The notes below the pieces were generated by a model. The model was not told where the DNA came from. It worked only from the letters and a program-made list of their open reading frames with translations, and did not search any database. Shown piece after piece: positions 17,678 to 26,198 of a stretch of DNA of 33,834 nucleotides. The position numbers were made by a program, and so were the translations under genes. This DNA is from Bacteroidota bacterium (GTDB lineage Bacteria; Bacteroidota; Bacteroidia; Chitinophagales; UBA10324): positions 1 to 33,834 of the forward strand of contig BJGQ01000037.1 of the NCBI GenBank assembly GCA_014190575.1, read 5' to 3'. The stretch's first letter is position 1. The number at the start of each line of letters is the position of its first letter.

Positions 17678-17708
17678 CAAGCGGTATTTTTATTGCCGAA
17701 TATGAAAT
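17678..17708 (-). promoter_or_regulatory. Candidate LytTR operator copy B, upstream of LytTR gene 1
   Basis: The 31-bp segment begins CAAGCGGTATTTTTATTGCC and ends GAAAT. It is centred about 100 bp upstream of the ATG of the LytTR gene at 17144-17593, and its left part is also an imperfect palindrome (CGGTA...TTGCCG). It closely resembles copy A at 15027-15057. A role in autoregulation is inferred. Confidence 0.45.
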
Positions 17709-17751
17709 TCATATAATCGTTTCTAAACAATCAGTGCAGGTAAATAAATAA

Positions 17752-18204
17752 TTAATTGGAAGAATGAATTGTTGATTTCAATTTTTCAGAAATCAATTTT
17801 TCATATCGTTTCAGGATTGGAATTTTTTCATTGTTCCTGAGCACTACCCAACTAAGGAAATCTGAATCAATTTTTTCAATGTATAATTGATTAACAAGAT
17901 AACTCTGATGAACCCGAATGAATACTTTATTCTTTAGTAATTTTTGATAAAAGGAAATACCTCTTCGGTGCATTTTTACAGTACCATTAATCAGGTGAAT
18001 GAAACAATTACTTTTAATGGAATGTATATAAATAATGTCGTTCAGTTTTATTTCTGAACCGCCCTCACGCCATGAATGAATTATTATGGTTTGATCTCCC
18101 TTTTTGTTAAACAATGAAATCATATCAATTGCAGCTTCGGTTTCCTTAGCGGCAAATTCTTTCAACTCGTTACATAAAATTAATTTATCATTAATTTTTA
18201 GCAT
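17752..18204 (-). CDS. LytTR-domain DNA-binding regulator without receiver domain (2)
   Basis: The start chosen is ATG at 18204 (MLKINDKLILCNELKEF), giving 150 residues; TTG and GTG codons seven and six codons upstream are less likely. After a helical N-terminal part of about 40 residues comes a LytTR domain with IIYIHSIKSNCFIHLINGTV, KVFIRVHQSYLVNQLYIEKI and a basic C-terminal end. Like its neighbour it has no receiver domain. The two proteins share layout but differ clearly in sequence, so they are old paralogues rather than a recent duplication. It lies 158 bp upstream of LytTR gene 1 on the same strand. It diverges from the TPR membrane protein gene over a spacer of 188 bp. Confidence 0.88.
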   Translation of the reverse strand: MLKINDKLILCNELKEFAAKETEAAIDMISLFNKKGDQTIIIHSWREGGSEIKLNDIIYIHSIKSNCFIHLINGTVKMHRRGISFYQKLLKNKVFIRVHQSYLVNQLYIEKIDSDFLSWVVLRNNEKIPILKRYEKLISEKLKSTIHSSN

Positions 18205-18392
18205 CGGTAATTTTATTAGCACCAAACCTATAACAAATATTTATTATTCAAATTTTGTGGCAAAATATATTTTCAACACCTTTATTTTTATTTAATATTC
18301 TGAATTTATTTTTTTAACGATAAAAGGTTTTAAAATTTCAATAATAGAATTGGTTTTTACATTTATCCGTTGAAAATAAATTTTAAAAAAAG

Positions 18393-20255
18393 GTGAGTAA
18401 AAAAAAGATAGTTGAGAAAATATTTTCGATTAGTCGTGCTCATCAGCTCATTCTTTTTCTCATTCCTTTCTTTTTGTTTTTACAAACCTGCTGGTTCAAT
18501 TTTACCAATCACGATGATGATACCATTGTGCTGAACAATGGTCAGGTATTTCAGCATTTTAATTTGAAAAAAATATTTTTTACTGATGCGTGGCTGATGG
18601 ATAAAAAAATAGAACTGTATCGTCCGTTTCAATCATTCACTTACGCCATTGATTATTTTTTTTCGGGAACAAATGCATTCGGCTATCACCTGCACAATGT
18701 TTTAATTTTTTGTTTGAGCATTCAGTTGCTTTATCTTTTTCTGCTGAGTTTAAAACTGACCGAGCATGCTTCATTTTTTCTTTCGCTTATTTTTTCTGTT
18801 CATTTTTTATTTGCACACACCGTAAGTTGGATTCCTGCACGAGGTGATTTGTATTTGTTTGCGTTTAGTGTAACAGTGCTGTTGTTATTCTTTCTGTTTC
18901 TGAAAAAACAAAATATCATCTACAGCATTGGTGTTGCTGCATTTTATTTTCTGGCTATGCTATCCAAGGAAAGCGCCATTGTGTTATTACCCGTAATTTA
19001 TTTTACAGCCTATTTATTCTGGCAACCTGATTTTAAAAAATTAAATGTGTGGCTGCCTGCTATGTTTTCTATTCCATTCATACTAATTTATTTATGGATG
19101 AGGCAACAATCTATCAGTCCGATAGTTAATGTTTTTACTGTTGACGGATTTATATATAACCTGCCCATCATCCCTGAATCTGTATTTAAATTTTTTGTAC
19201 CGATTGGTTTTTCAGTAATGCCTGCTTTCAGTTTAACTGCCACGATTGGTGGTGCTGTTATAATCGTTTTGCTTTCGATTGCAGTTTTTATTTACAGAGA
19301 AAAAATAAACCGCCAATTGGTTTTTGCGGGTGTCGTGTTTTTTCTTTTGCCTGTGTTACCCTCCGTAATTTATAAACCTGCGTTTACAGGTTTTGCTTAT
19401 GATTATTTAGATCACCGGCTATTTTTTCCGGGTATCGGATTGTTGCTGATTGGTTATGCAATTTTTAATGTGGTTGTAAAAAAACAATTTACTGTAACAG
19501 TTTTTTATGCTGTTGTTTTAGTGCTGTCAGTTATAACATTTGTTAATGCAACGAATTATAAAAACTACGAGTCGTATTATGAAAATGCAATTGCCACCAA
19601 TCCCAAATCGGGATTGGCTCATTCCAATTACGGAGCTTCGTTAGCGAGAGAAAATAAGTATGATCGAGCGCTGATACAATTTAATGAAGCTGTAACACTT
19701 TCGCCCGATAACATCGAAGTGCGAATGAAACTGGCTGATTCTTATCTGTACTTAAAAAATTATCCGAAGATGATTGAGCAATGCAATGCGGTAATAAAAA
19801 TCAATCCTAAGTTTGCAAAGTCCTATTTTAACATTGCGCTTTATTATGCTGATAAAAAGAAATTCAGTGAAGCGGAAATGTCTGTTTCAAAAGCAATAGA
19901 AGCAGATAGCGCTGATGCTGATGCATTCTTGTATCAAGGATTATTATTTGAAACAGAAAATAAAACTGACACTGCTTTGCTTTCATTTAAAAAATCAATC
20001 CGTTTAAATCCTCTGCTTGCACTTTCTTATTTCAGAATGGGAATAATCAATGGAAACAAAAGTTTATTTAAAGAAGCACTCGACAATTTTGATCAATATG
20101 TTAAACTGAATCCGAATGATGGCAATGGATATTTTTATCGCGGTCAGGCATATTGCATGACCGGAAATATCGGAACGGGATGTGCAGATTTACACATTGC
20201 TGATAAAATGGGTGTTTCTGAAGCTAGAGGGAAAATTTCTTACTGGTGTAAGTAA
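18393..20255 (+). CDS. TMTC-like GT-C family membrane protein with TPR domain
   Basis: The 620-residue protein starts at GTG. It has about ten to twelve membrane helices in residues 20-395, then six tetratricopeptide repeats of 34 residues at about 401-604. The first extracytoplasmic loop has FTNHDDDTIVLNN, then LYRPFQSFTYAIDYFFSG, GYHLHNVLIF and VSWIPARGDLYLFAFS. These are hallmarks of the GT-C glycosyltransferases related to O-mannosyltransferases (TMTC/DUF1736 type), where the acidic pair binds the metal/lipid-linked donor. It probably transfers a sugar from a polyprenyl carrier to a protein or glycan on the periplasmic side; the substrate is unknown. Its neighbours are mostly secreted or envelope proteins. 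Confidence 0.85.
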   Translation: MSKKKIVEKIFSISRAHQLILFLIPFFLFLQTCWFNFTNHDDDTIVLNNGQVFQHFNLKKIFFTDAWLMDKKIELYRPFQSFTYAIDYFFSGTNAFGYHLHNVLIFCLSIQLLYLFLLSLKLTEHASFFLSLIFSVHFLFAHTVSWIPARGDLYLFAFSVTVLLLFFLFLKKQNIIYSIGVAAFYFLAMLSKESAIVLLPVIYFTAYLFWQPDFKKLNVWLPAMFSIPFILIYLWMRQQSISPIVNVFTVDGFIYNLPIIPESVFKFFVPIGFSVMPAFSLTATIGGAVIIVLLSIAVFIYREKINRQLVFAGVVFFLLPVLPSVIYKPAFTGFAYDYLDHRLFFPGIGLLLIGYAIFNVVVKKQFTVTVFYAVVLVLSVITFVNATNYKNYESYYENAIATNPKSGLAHSNYGASLARENKYDRALIQFNEAVTLSPDNIEVRMKLADSYLYLKNYPKMIEQCNAVIKINPKFAKSYFNIALYYADKKKFSEAEMSVSKAIEADSADADAFLYQGLLFETENKTDTALLSFKKSIRLNPLLALSYFRMGIINGNKSLFKEALDNFDQYVKLNPNDGNGYFYRGQAYCMTGNIGTGCADLHIADKMGVSEARGKISYWCK

Positions 20256-20344
20256 TTTTTTTCCGTTTAAATTTTGTTTTAAGTAAAACTTAAAATCTTC
20301 CGTTCGTTTTTTCAAAAACAATTATACCTTTCGTAAAAATATTT

Positions 20345-21484
20345 ATGAAAGCATTTTTCTTTTTTGGAATCGCTGGTCTCATTATATTTGAGATAATAAA
20401 AGTGTACTTCATTATGCCGTTCCCCGGCAGTCAGCACGATGAAGTGATTGCCCTCTCCTATTTTTTATTTTCGTACCGATGGATTTTCAGAATTGTTTTT
20501 TTCATTTTGATTGTTGTCGGATTTTCTACTGCGTGGAAGAAAAGCTGGAAGTGGTTACTGATTTTAGTAATGCTGATTGCCATTGCAGTCTGCTGGTTTT
20601 TTAACTTCAAAGCACTTGCCGATAAAATGTTTTTACAGCCTGTTCATCTGGTTTTGAAAAACAAAACAGAAAATAAAGTGAATGAAAATCAACAGGTGAT
20701 TGCCATAGAAATAAATGGCGAAGCGAAAGCATATCCCATTGAATTTTTAACTTTCCATCATCAGGTGCAGGATAGTATTGGCGGGAAAAAATTTATTGCA
20801 ACTTACTGCAGTGTTTGTCGAAGCGGACGGTTTTTTGAGCCGGTTGTAAATGGGAAAGAAGAAAAATTCAGATTAGTCGGCATGGATCATTTCAACGCCA
20901 TGTTTGAAGATGCAACAACAAAAAGCTGGTGGCGACAAGAAAATGGTAAAGCCATTGCCGGTTCATTGAAAGGAACATTTTTGCCTGAGTTACCCTGCAT
21001 GCAACTATCCATTAAAAAATATTTTGAATTATTTCCGGATGGATTAGTAATGCAACCCGACTCTGCTTTCAAAGATGAATTTGATGCGGAAGCAAAATAT
21101 GAGCAAGGAAAATATTCCGGTGGTTTAACAGGAACTGATTCTTCTTCGTGGCAAAAAAAATCGTGGGTGGTGGGTGTAACAGCAGGTAAAGAATCAAAAG
21201 TTTATGATTGGTCTGAATTGAAAAAAGTGCGTGTGATAAATGATGTCATCGGAAATAAAAACATTGTGCTCGCTCTTTCTTCAGATGATAAAAGTTTCAT
21301 TGCTTTTGAACGACCAACCTCCGAAAATTTTCATATCAGCAACGACACCCTTTTTACAACAACTGATAAATATGATTTCGCCGGAAGAAATTATTCTGCA
21401 CCAAATGAACATTTGAAAATGATAAATGCTTACCAGGAATTCTGGCATAGCTGGAATTACTTTCATCCTGAATCTAAAAAATAA
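20345..21484 (+). CDS. Membrane-anchored DUF3179 protein
   Basis: The 379-residue protein has three hydrophobic segments in the first 100 residues (about 3-24, 38-60, 67-88). A large soluble DUF3179 domain follows at about 115-370. It shows AYPIEFLTFHHQVQDSIGG, ATYCSVCRSGRFFEP with a C-x-x-C pair, LVGMDHFNAMFEDATTKSWW and AIAGSLKGTFLPEL, all typical of that family. The biochemical function of DUF3179 is not established; the Cys pair and conserved His may bind metal or be redox active. It starts at ATG 89 bp after the TPR membrane protein and ends 40 bp before the haloperoxidase homologue. All are on the same strand, so it may belong to a longer envelope operon. Confidence 0.9.
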   Translation: MKAFFFFGIAGLIIFEIIKVYFIMPFPGSQHDEVIALSYFLFSYRWIFRIVFFILIVVGFSTAWKKSWKWLLILVMLIAIAVCWFFNFKALADKMFLQPVHLVLKNKTENKVNENQQVIAIEINGEAKAYPIEFLTFHHQVQDSIGGKKFIATYCSVCRSGRFFEPVVNGKEEKFRLVGMDHFNAMFEDATTKSWWRQENGKAIAGSLKGTFLPELPCMQLSIKKYFELFPDGLVMQPDSAFKDEFDAEAKYEQGKYSGGLTGTDSSSWQKKSWVVGVTAGKESKVYDWSELKKVRVINDVIGNKNIVLALSSDDKSFIAFERPTSENFHISNDTLFTTTDKYDFAGRNYSAPNEHLKMINAYQEFWHSWNYFHPESKK

Positions 21485-21524
21485 AATCTCAATCAAATTA
21501 ATTCAACGATAAAAATTTACACAG

Positions 21525-22823
21525 ATGAATAAACTTTTACTTCTGATTGTTTCCATTTTCATTTTCCAAAGTAATTCTTGGGCACAAAACAGCACCGGAA
21601 ATTATTTATATCGCTGCAACGAAAAATTAGTGCAGGTGGTAATGGAAGATTTGTTTACACCACCGGTTGCTACGCGCGTGCATGTATATCCGAACATTGC
21701 TGCTTACGAAGTATTGTGCAAGAAAAATAAAAACATGACTTCGCTTGCCGGGCAGCTGAAACAGTTTACTGAAATTCCGGATGCAACTGTTACAGTTGAT
21801 TATTCATTGTCGGCTTGCGTGGCATTTACTACTGTAGCAAAAAAATTAGTGTACAGCGAATTTTTAATTAATGATTTTGAAAATTCAGAATGCACTGCGT
21901 GGTTAAAAATAAACAACAAAGACAGTGCATTGTTAAAAGCATCCATTGCATATGGCAGATTAGCCGGGCAACAGGTCATTACTTATTTGTTAAAAGATAA
22001 TTATGGTTACACGCGAACACTTGAGCGATATGTACTTTCTGATAGTTTAGGGGCATGGCAACCCACCGGACCCAATTATGCCAATGCATTGGAACCCAAC
22101 TGGCCAATCATTCGCTCCATGGTTTTCGACAGCACGAACAGAATAAAATCAATTCCGAAATGTGCGTATAGTGAAGATAAAAATTCGGAGTGTTATAAAC
22201 TGGCTATGGAAGTTTACAATCAATCACAACATTTAGATTCAACTAAAAAATTAATAGCTTCATTCTGGGATTGTAATCCGAATATTCTTCGGGCATCCGG
22301 TCACTTCACTTATTTCGAACACCGTATTTCACCGGCAGGTCACTGGATTGGAATTGCATGCGAAGCTGTAAAAAATTTAAACCTGGATGAATACAAAACC
22401 GCACAAGTCTTTACACTCACCACACTTGCTGAATTTGAAGCCATTTTATTTTGTTGGACTGAGAAGTATGCTTACAATTCCATTCGCCCCGAAACTTATA
22501 TCAATCGGTTAATAGCTCCGACCTGGACACCTTTTATTGAAACTCCGCCGTTTCCTGAATACACCAGCGGACACAGTTCTATTTCCGGTGCAGCATCCAC
22601 TGTTTTAATGTTGTTAATTCCACAACCTTATTCGTTTACTGATTCAACAGAAATGTATATTGATTTACCAGCACGGACTTTTAATAGTTTTAAGGAAGCA
22701 GCAGACGAAGCATCCATCAGTCGCTTTTACGGAGGCATACATTTTATGCCTGCATTAAACAATGGATTAAAGCAAGGCAGAGAACTCGGTTCTTATCTCG
22801 TTGCTCATTTGAAAACACTTTAG
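21525..22823 (+). CDS. Vanadium-dependent haloperoxidase / PAP2-superfamily secreted protein (1)
   Basis: This 432-residue exported protein has a signal peptide MNKLLLLIVSIFIFQSNSWA cut before QNSTG. The C-terminal part has the three vanadate/phosphate-pocket motifs with correct spacing: K-x6-RP (KYAYNSIRP), SGH (EYTSGHSSISG) and R-x5-H (SRFYGGIH). This supports the vanadium haloperoxidase/type 2 acid phosphatase fold. Two points differ from common forms: the usual PSGH is TSGH here, and the first 200 residues are a helical extension. Halide preference, or phosphatase activity, cannot be read from sequence. It has no T9SS domain and no lipobox, so it is probably periplasmic. The FG-GAP protein follows after 5 bp. 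Confidence 0.88.
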   Translation: MNKLLLLIVSIFIFQSNSWAQNSTGNYLYRCNEKLVQVVMEDLFTPPVATRVHVYPNIAAYEVLCKKNKNMTSLAGQLKQFTEIPDATVTVDYSLSACVAFTTVAKKLVYSEFLINDFENSECTAWLKINNKDSALLKASIAYGRLAGQQVITYLLKDNYGYTRTLERYVLSDSLGAWQPTGPNYANALEPNWPIIRSMVFDSTNRIKSIPKCAYSEDKNSECYKLAMEVYNQSQHLDSTKKLIASFWDCNPNILRASGHFTYFEHRISPAGHWIGIACEAVKNLNLDEYKTAQVFTLTTLAEFEAILFCWTEKYAYNSIRPETYINRLIAPTWTPFIETPPFPEYTSGHSSISGAASTVLMLLIPQPYSFTDSTEMYIDLPARTFNSFKEAADEASISRFYGGIHFMPALNNGLKQGRELGSYLVAHLKTL

Positions 22824-22828
22824 TTTTT

Positions 22829-25800
22829 ATGCAATCAAAAAGATTTTATCTATCCATTTTGTTTGTGTTACAGTTTTTACATGTGAATGCACAAACAACT
22901 TTGTTTTCGTTGCTACCTCCCGATTCTACAGGAGTAAACTTTGTAAACATTATAAAAGACACCAAGGATTTAAATGTAATTAAGTACGAGTATTATTATA
23001 ATGGTGGCGGTGTAGCAATCGGTGATGTAAACAATGATGGCTTGCCTGATTTATATTTTTCTTCAAATGTAAATGAGTGCCGTTTGTATTTGAACGAGGG
23101 GAATTTAAAATTCAAAGATGTAACAAAGGAAGCCGGAGTTGGTGCAGCCGGTGGTTATCACACCGGTGTAACATTCGTTGATATTAATAACGATGGCTGG
23201 ATGGATATTTATGTTTGTCAATCAGTAGCTGCTGATACGAATGCACGAAAAAACATTTTATTTGAAAATAATAAAGACGGAACCTTTACCAATAAAGCAG
23301 CGCAATATGGAATTGCTGATGCAGGTATTTCAGTAGCCGGATATTTTAATGATTTAGATGGTGATGGTGATTTGGATTTATTTGTCATCAACGATCCATA
23401 CAATATTGATTTTGCAAAAACAATTCATCTGGCATACAATAGTCAAAATGTTTTGGCTGCCGTTCAGGATACCATCACTTATTATGAATCGGATCATTAT
23501 TATGAAAATGTAAATGGAAAATACATTGAGAAAACTGCAGCAGCAGGATTGCGCACTCATTCATTTGGATTGAGTGCTATTCTTCAGGATTTTAATGGCG
23601 ATGGGTTAACAGATATTTATCAAGCCAATGATTATCTGAAACCCGATTATCTTTTTATCAATCAGGGAAATAGAAAATTTATAAACGAGTTTGAAAAATT
23701 TTTTAATCATAGTTCGTATTCATCAATGGGTAGTGATTATGCAGATTTGAATAACGATGGCTTCAGCGATTTGATGACTGATGATATGTTGCCGGAAGGA
23801 AACGAACGGCAAAAACAATTGCGTGGCGGAAATAATTATGATGAATTTGATAAAGTGGTGAAGTATGGTTACGGTTATCAGTATGTAAAAAATGTTTTGC
23901 AACTCAATAACGGAAACAACACTTATTCCGACATCAGTTATTTCACAGGTATGGCTTACAGCGAATGGAGTTGGGCAATATTGATGGCCGACTTTGATAA
24001 TGATGCCTGGAAGGATGTATATATCGCCAACGGATATATGCGCGATATTACCGACATGGATTATGTAAAATTCAAAATGGATTCGATTAAAAAAGTAATT
24101 ATAAAAGTGAAAAGCAATGAAGATGTTTCAAATCTTTTATCCGCTATTCCACAGGTGAAAGTGCTGAAATGTTATTTTAAAAATTACGGTGGTTTAAATT
24201 TTAAACGGGAAATAACAAGCACCGGATTAACACAAGCTGCATTAAGTTTTGGTGCTGCATATGGCGACCTCGATAATGATGGCGATTTGGATTTGGTTGT
24301 AAACAACACCAATGATTTTGCTTTTGTTTATCGCAACAATACGATGGAAAATAAAACTGCAAATTCCATTCGCATTCAATTGAACGGACCAGAAAAAAAC
24401 AGAACGGGTATCGGAACAAAAATAGAAACTGTTACACCCGACCACATTAAACAAGTGCTGATTTATAATCCTGAAAAAGGGTATCTCTCCTGCAACGACA
24501 AAACAAATATTGTGGGCATTGGACAAAATACTTCATGCAACATTCATGTCACCTGGCCCGATGGAAAACAGCAACTGTTAAATGATGTGAAGGCAAATCA
24601 ACTACTGATTTTAAATTATGCAGATGCAAAAGACACAACTGTAACAGTTCTGAAAAACAAAACGCTTTTCGCTGATATTACCACGCAAACAAAAGTGGAT
24701 TACAGCTACACCGAAAACCAACATATTGATTTTAAGCTGGAGCCGTTGCTGCCGCATAAATTTTCGCAAATGGGTCCATGTGTAACAGTTGCTGATTTTA
24801 CAGGAGATAAGCTCGATGATTTTTTTGTTGGCGGAGCAAAAGATCATGCTGCCATTTTATTTTCTCAGAATGCAGATGGCACTTTTACAAAAACGAGTGA
24901 GCCGGTTTTTGATGCTGATAAATTATATGAAGATGGTGCTGCTGCTTCATTTGATTTTGATGGCGATGGCGATAACGATTTAATTGTTTCTTCAGGTGGA
25001 AACGATTATCCGAATGATAATTCAAAATATCCTGTGCGCGTTTATTTGAATGATGGCAAAGGAAATTTTTCGAAGAGCAAAGCATCCAATAAATATTTTA
25101 CAAGTGCAAACTCTATTGCTGTTTCTGATTTCAATAAAGATGGAAGCCCCGATATTTTCATTGGTGGAAGAACTGTTCCCGGTCATTATGGATTAATTCC
25201 TAAAAGTTTTTTACTCACTGTTTCAGGTGATACTTTAAAAGACATTACTTCCACCACCGTGCTCGGAAATATTGGAATGGTCTCTACTGTTCAATGGAGC
25301 GATATTAATAATGACGGTTGGAAGGATTTGGTTTTAGCAGGCGAATGGTTGCCCATAACTTATGTGCTCAACACAAATGGTTTGCTGAATGGTGTTCCGG
25401 AAATAATTGATAACACTTACGGATGGTGGAATAAAATTTCAATCATTGATATTGATAATGATGGCGACATGGATATTGTTGGTGGTAATCTTGGAATGAA
25501 TACCCGTTACAAAGGAACCACTGACCGACCTGTTACAATGGTGGCAAGCGACTTCGATAACAATGGCAGCACCGATTGCCTGATCAGCACTTATGTAAAA
25601 GGAAAAAGTTATCCCATTGCCATTCGCGATTACACACTGGACCAAATGCCGTATCTGCGAAAAAAATATTTGCGCTATGCACCCTACTCGCTCGCAACAG
25701 TGAATGATATTTTTACACCCGAACAAATTGAAAAAGCAAATAAGTTTGTGGCGAACGATATGTACAGTACTGTTTTTATCAATGACGGAAAAGGAATATT

Positions 25801-26128
25801 TGCCAAAGTAAACCTGCCAACTGAAGCACAATTTTTTCCGGTAAATGGAATTCAGTTTGCCGATGTAAACCATGATAACCTGCCTGATTTAATAATGGTA
25901 GGAAACGATTACAGCACCGAAGTAGAAACCGGACGGAATGATGCGGGCATCGGATTGGTTCTACTAAATCTGGGTGGTGGTGCTTTTAAAACAATGCCTG
26001 TAACACAATCAGGTTTTTTTATTCCGGGCGATGTAAAGTGTTTGGAAAAAATTATAGTTGGTGATAAAACAATTTTCATCGCCGGAAAAAATAAAGACCA
26101 ATTGCAATTGGTTGAATTGGAGAAATAA
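22829..26128 (+). CDS. Large FG-GAP/VCBS repeat protein with ASPIC/UnbV domain (CRTAC1-like)
   Basis: This 1099-residue exported protein has a signal peptide (MQSKRFYLSILFVLQFLHVN, cut before QTTLF). I count about fourteen FG-GAP calcium loops of the form D-x-[DN]-x-D-G-x-x-D-[LI], such as DVNNDGLPDLYF, DLDGDGDLDLFV, DFNGDGLTDIYQ and DIDNDGDMDIVG. They form two beta-propeller-like blocks, about residues 50-500 and 640-1090. Between them, about 510-596, sits an ASPIC/UnbV domain with IRIQLNGPEKNRTGIGTKIE and VTWPDGKQQLLNDV. This layout is that of CRTAC1-like proteins, thought to mediate binding. It is 5 bp downstream of the haloperoxidase homologue and surely co-transcribed. No T9SS sorting domain is present. 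Confidence 0.93.
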   Translation: MQSKRFYLSILFVLQFLHVNAQTTLFSLLPPDSTGVNFVNIIKDTKDLNVIKYEYYYNGGGVAIGDVNNDGLPDLYFSSNVNECRLYLNEGNLKFKDVTKEAGVGAAGGYHTGVTFVDINNDGWMDIYVCQSVAADTNARKNILFENNKDGTFTNKAAQYGIADAGISVAGYFNDLDGDGDLDLFVINDPYNIDFAKTIHLAYNSQNVLAAVQDTITYYESDHYYENVNGKYIEKTAAAGLRTHSFGLSAILQDFNGDGLTDIYQANDYLKPDYLFINQGNRKFINEFEKFFNHSSYSSMGSDYADLNNDGFSDLMTDDMLPEGNERQKQLRGGNNYDEFDKVVKYGYGYQYVKNVLQLNNGNNTYSDISYFTGMAYSEWSWAILMADFDNDAWKDVYIANGYMRDITDMDYVKFKMDSIKKVIIKVKSNEDVSNLLSAIPQVKVLKCYFKNYGGLNFKREITSTGLTQAALSFGAAYGDLDNDGDLDLVVNNTNDFAFVYRNNTMENKTANSIRIQLNGPEKNRTGIGTKIETVTPDHIKQVLIYNPEKGYLSCNDKTNIVGIGQNTSCNIHVTWPDGKQQLLNDVKANQLLILNYADAKDTTVTVLKNKTLFADITTQTKVDYSYTENQHIDFKLEPLLPHKFSQMGPCVTVADFTGDKLDDFFVGGAKDHAAILFSQNADGTFTKTSEPVFDADKLYEDGAAASFDFDGDGDNDLIVSSGGNDYPNDNSKYPVRVYLNDGKGNFSKSKASNKYFTSANSIAVSDFNKDGSPDIFIGGRTVPGHYGLIPKSFLLTVSGDTLKDITSTTVLGNIGMVSTVQWSDINNDGWKDLVLAGEWLPITYVLNTNGLLNGVPEIIDNTYGWWNKISIIDIDNDGDMDIVGGNLGMNTRYKGTTDRPVTMVASDFDNNGSTDCLISTYVKGKSYPIAIRDYTLDQMPYLRKKYLRYAPYSLATVNDIFTPEQIEKANKFVANDMYSTVFINDGKGIFAKVNLPTEAQFFPVNGIQFADVNHDNLPDLIMVGNDYSTEVETGRNDAGIGLVLLNLGGGAFKTMPVTQSGFFIPGDVKCLEKIIVGDKTIFIAGKNKDQLQLVELEK

Positions 26129-26136
26129 TTTTCTTC

Positions 26137-26175
26137 AAAAAAAAAAGATGCTTCGAAATCCCGAAGCATCTTTTT
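26137..26175. terminator. Bidirectional terminator between convergent FG-GAP and haloperoxidase genes
   Basis: GATGCTTCG at 26147-26155 pairs exactly with CGAAGCATC at 26162-26170 around a six-base loop. A run of ten A on the left and five T on the right make it a terminator on both strands. It serves the plus-strand FG-GAP gene and the minus-strand lipoprotein gene, whose stop codons lie on either side. Confidence 0.93.
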
Positions 26176-26198
26176 CAATAAACAGTTATTCAAATTAA

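Noticed and set aside
25439-25873. 144-residue minus-strand open frame inside the FG-GAP gene
   Set aside because: Its composition follows from the antisense of repeated Asp/Asn codons; the plus-strand frame is clearly coding.
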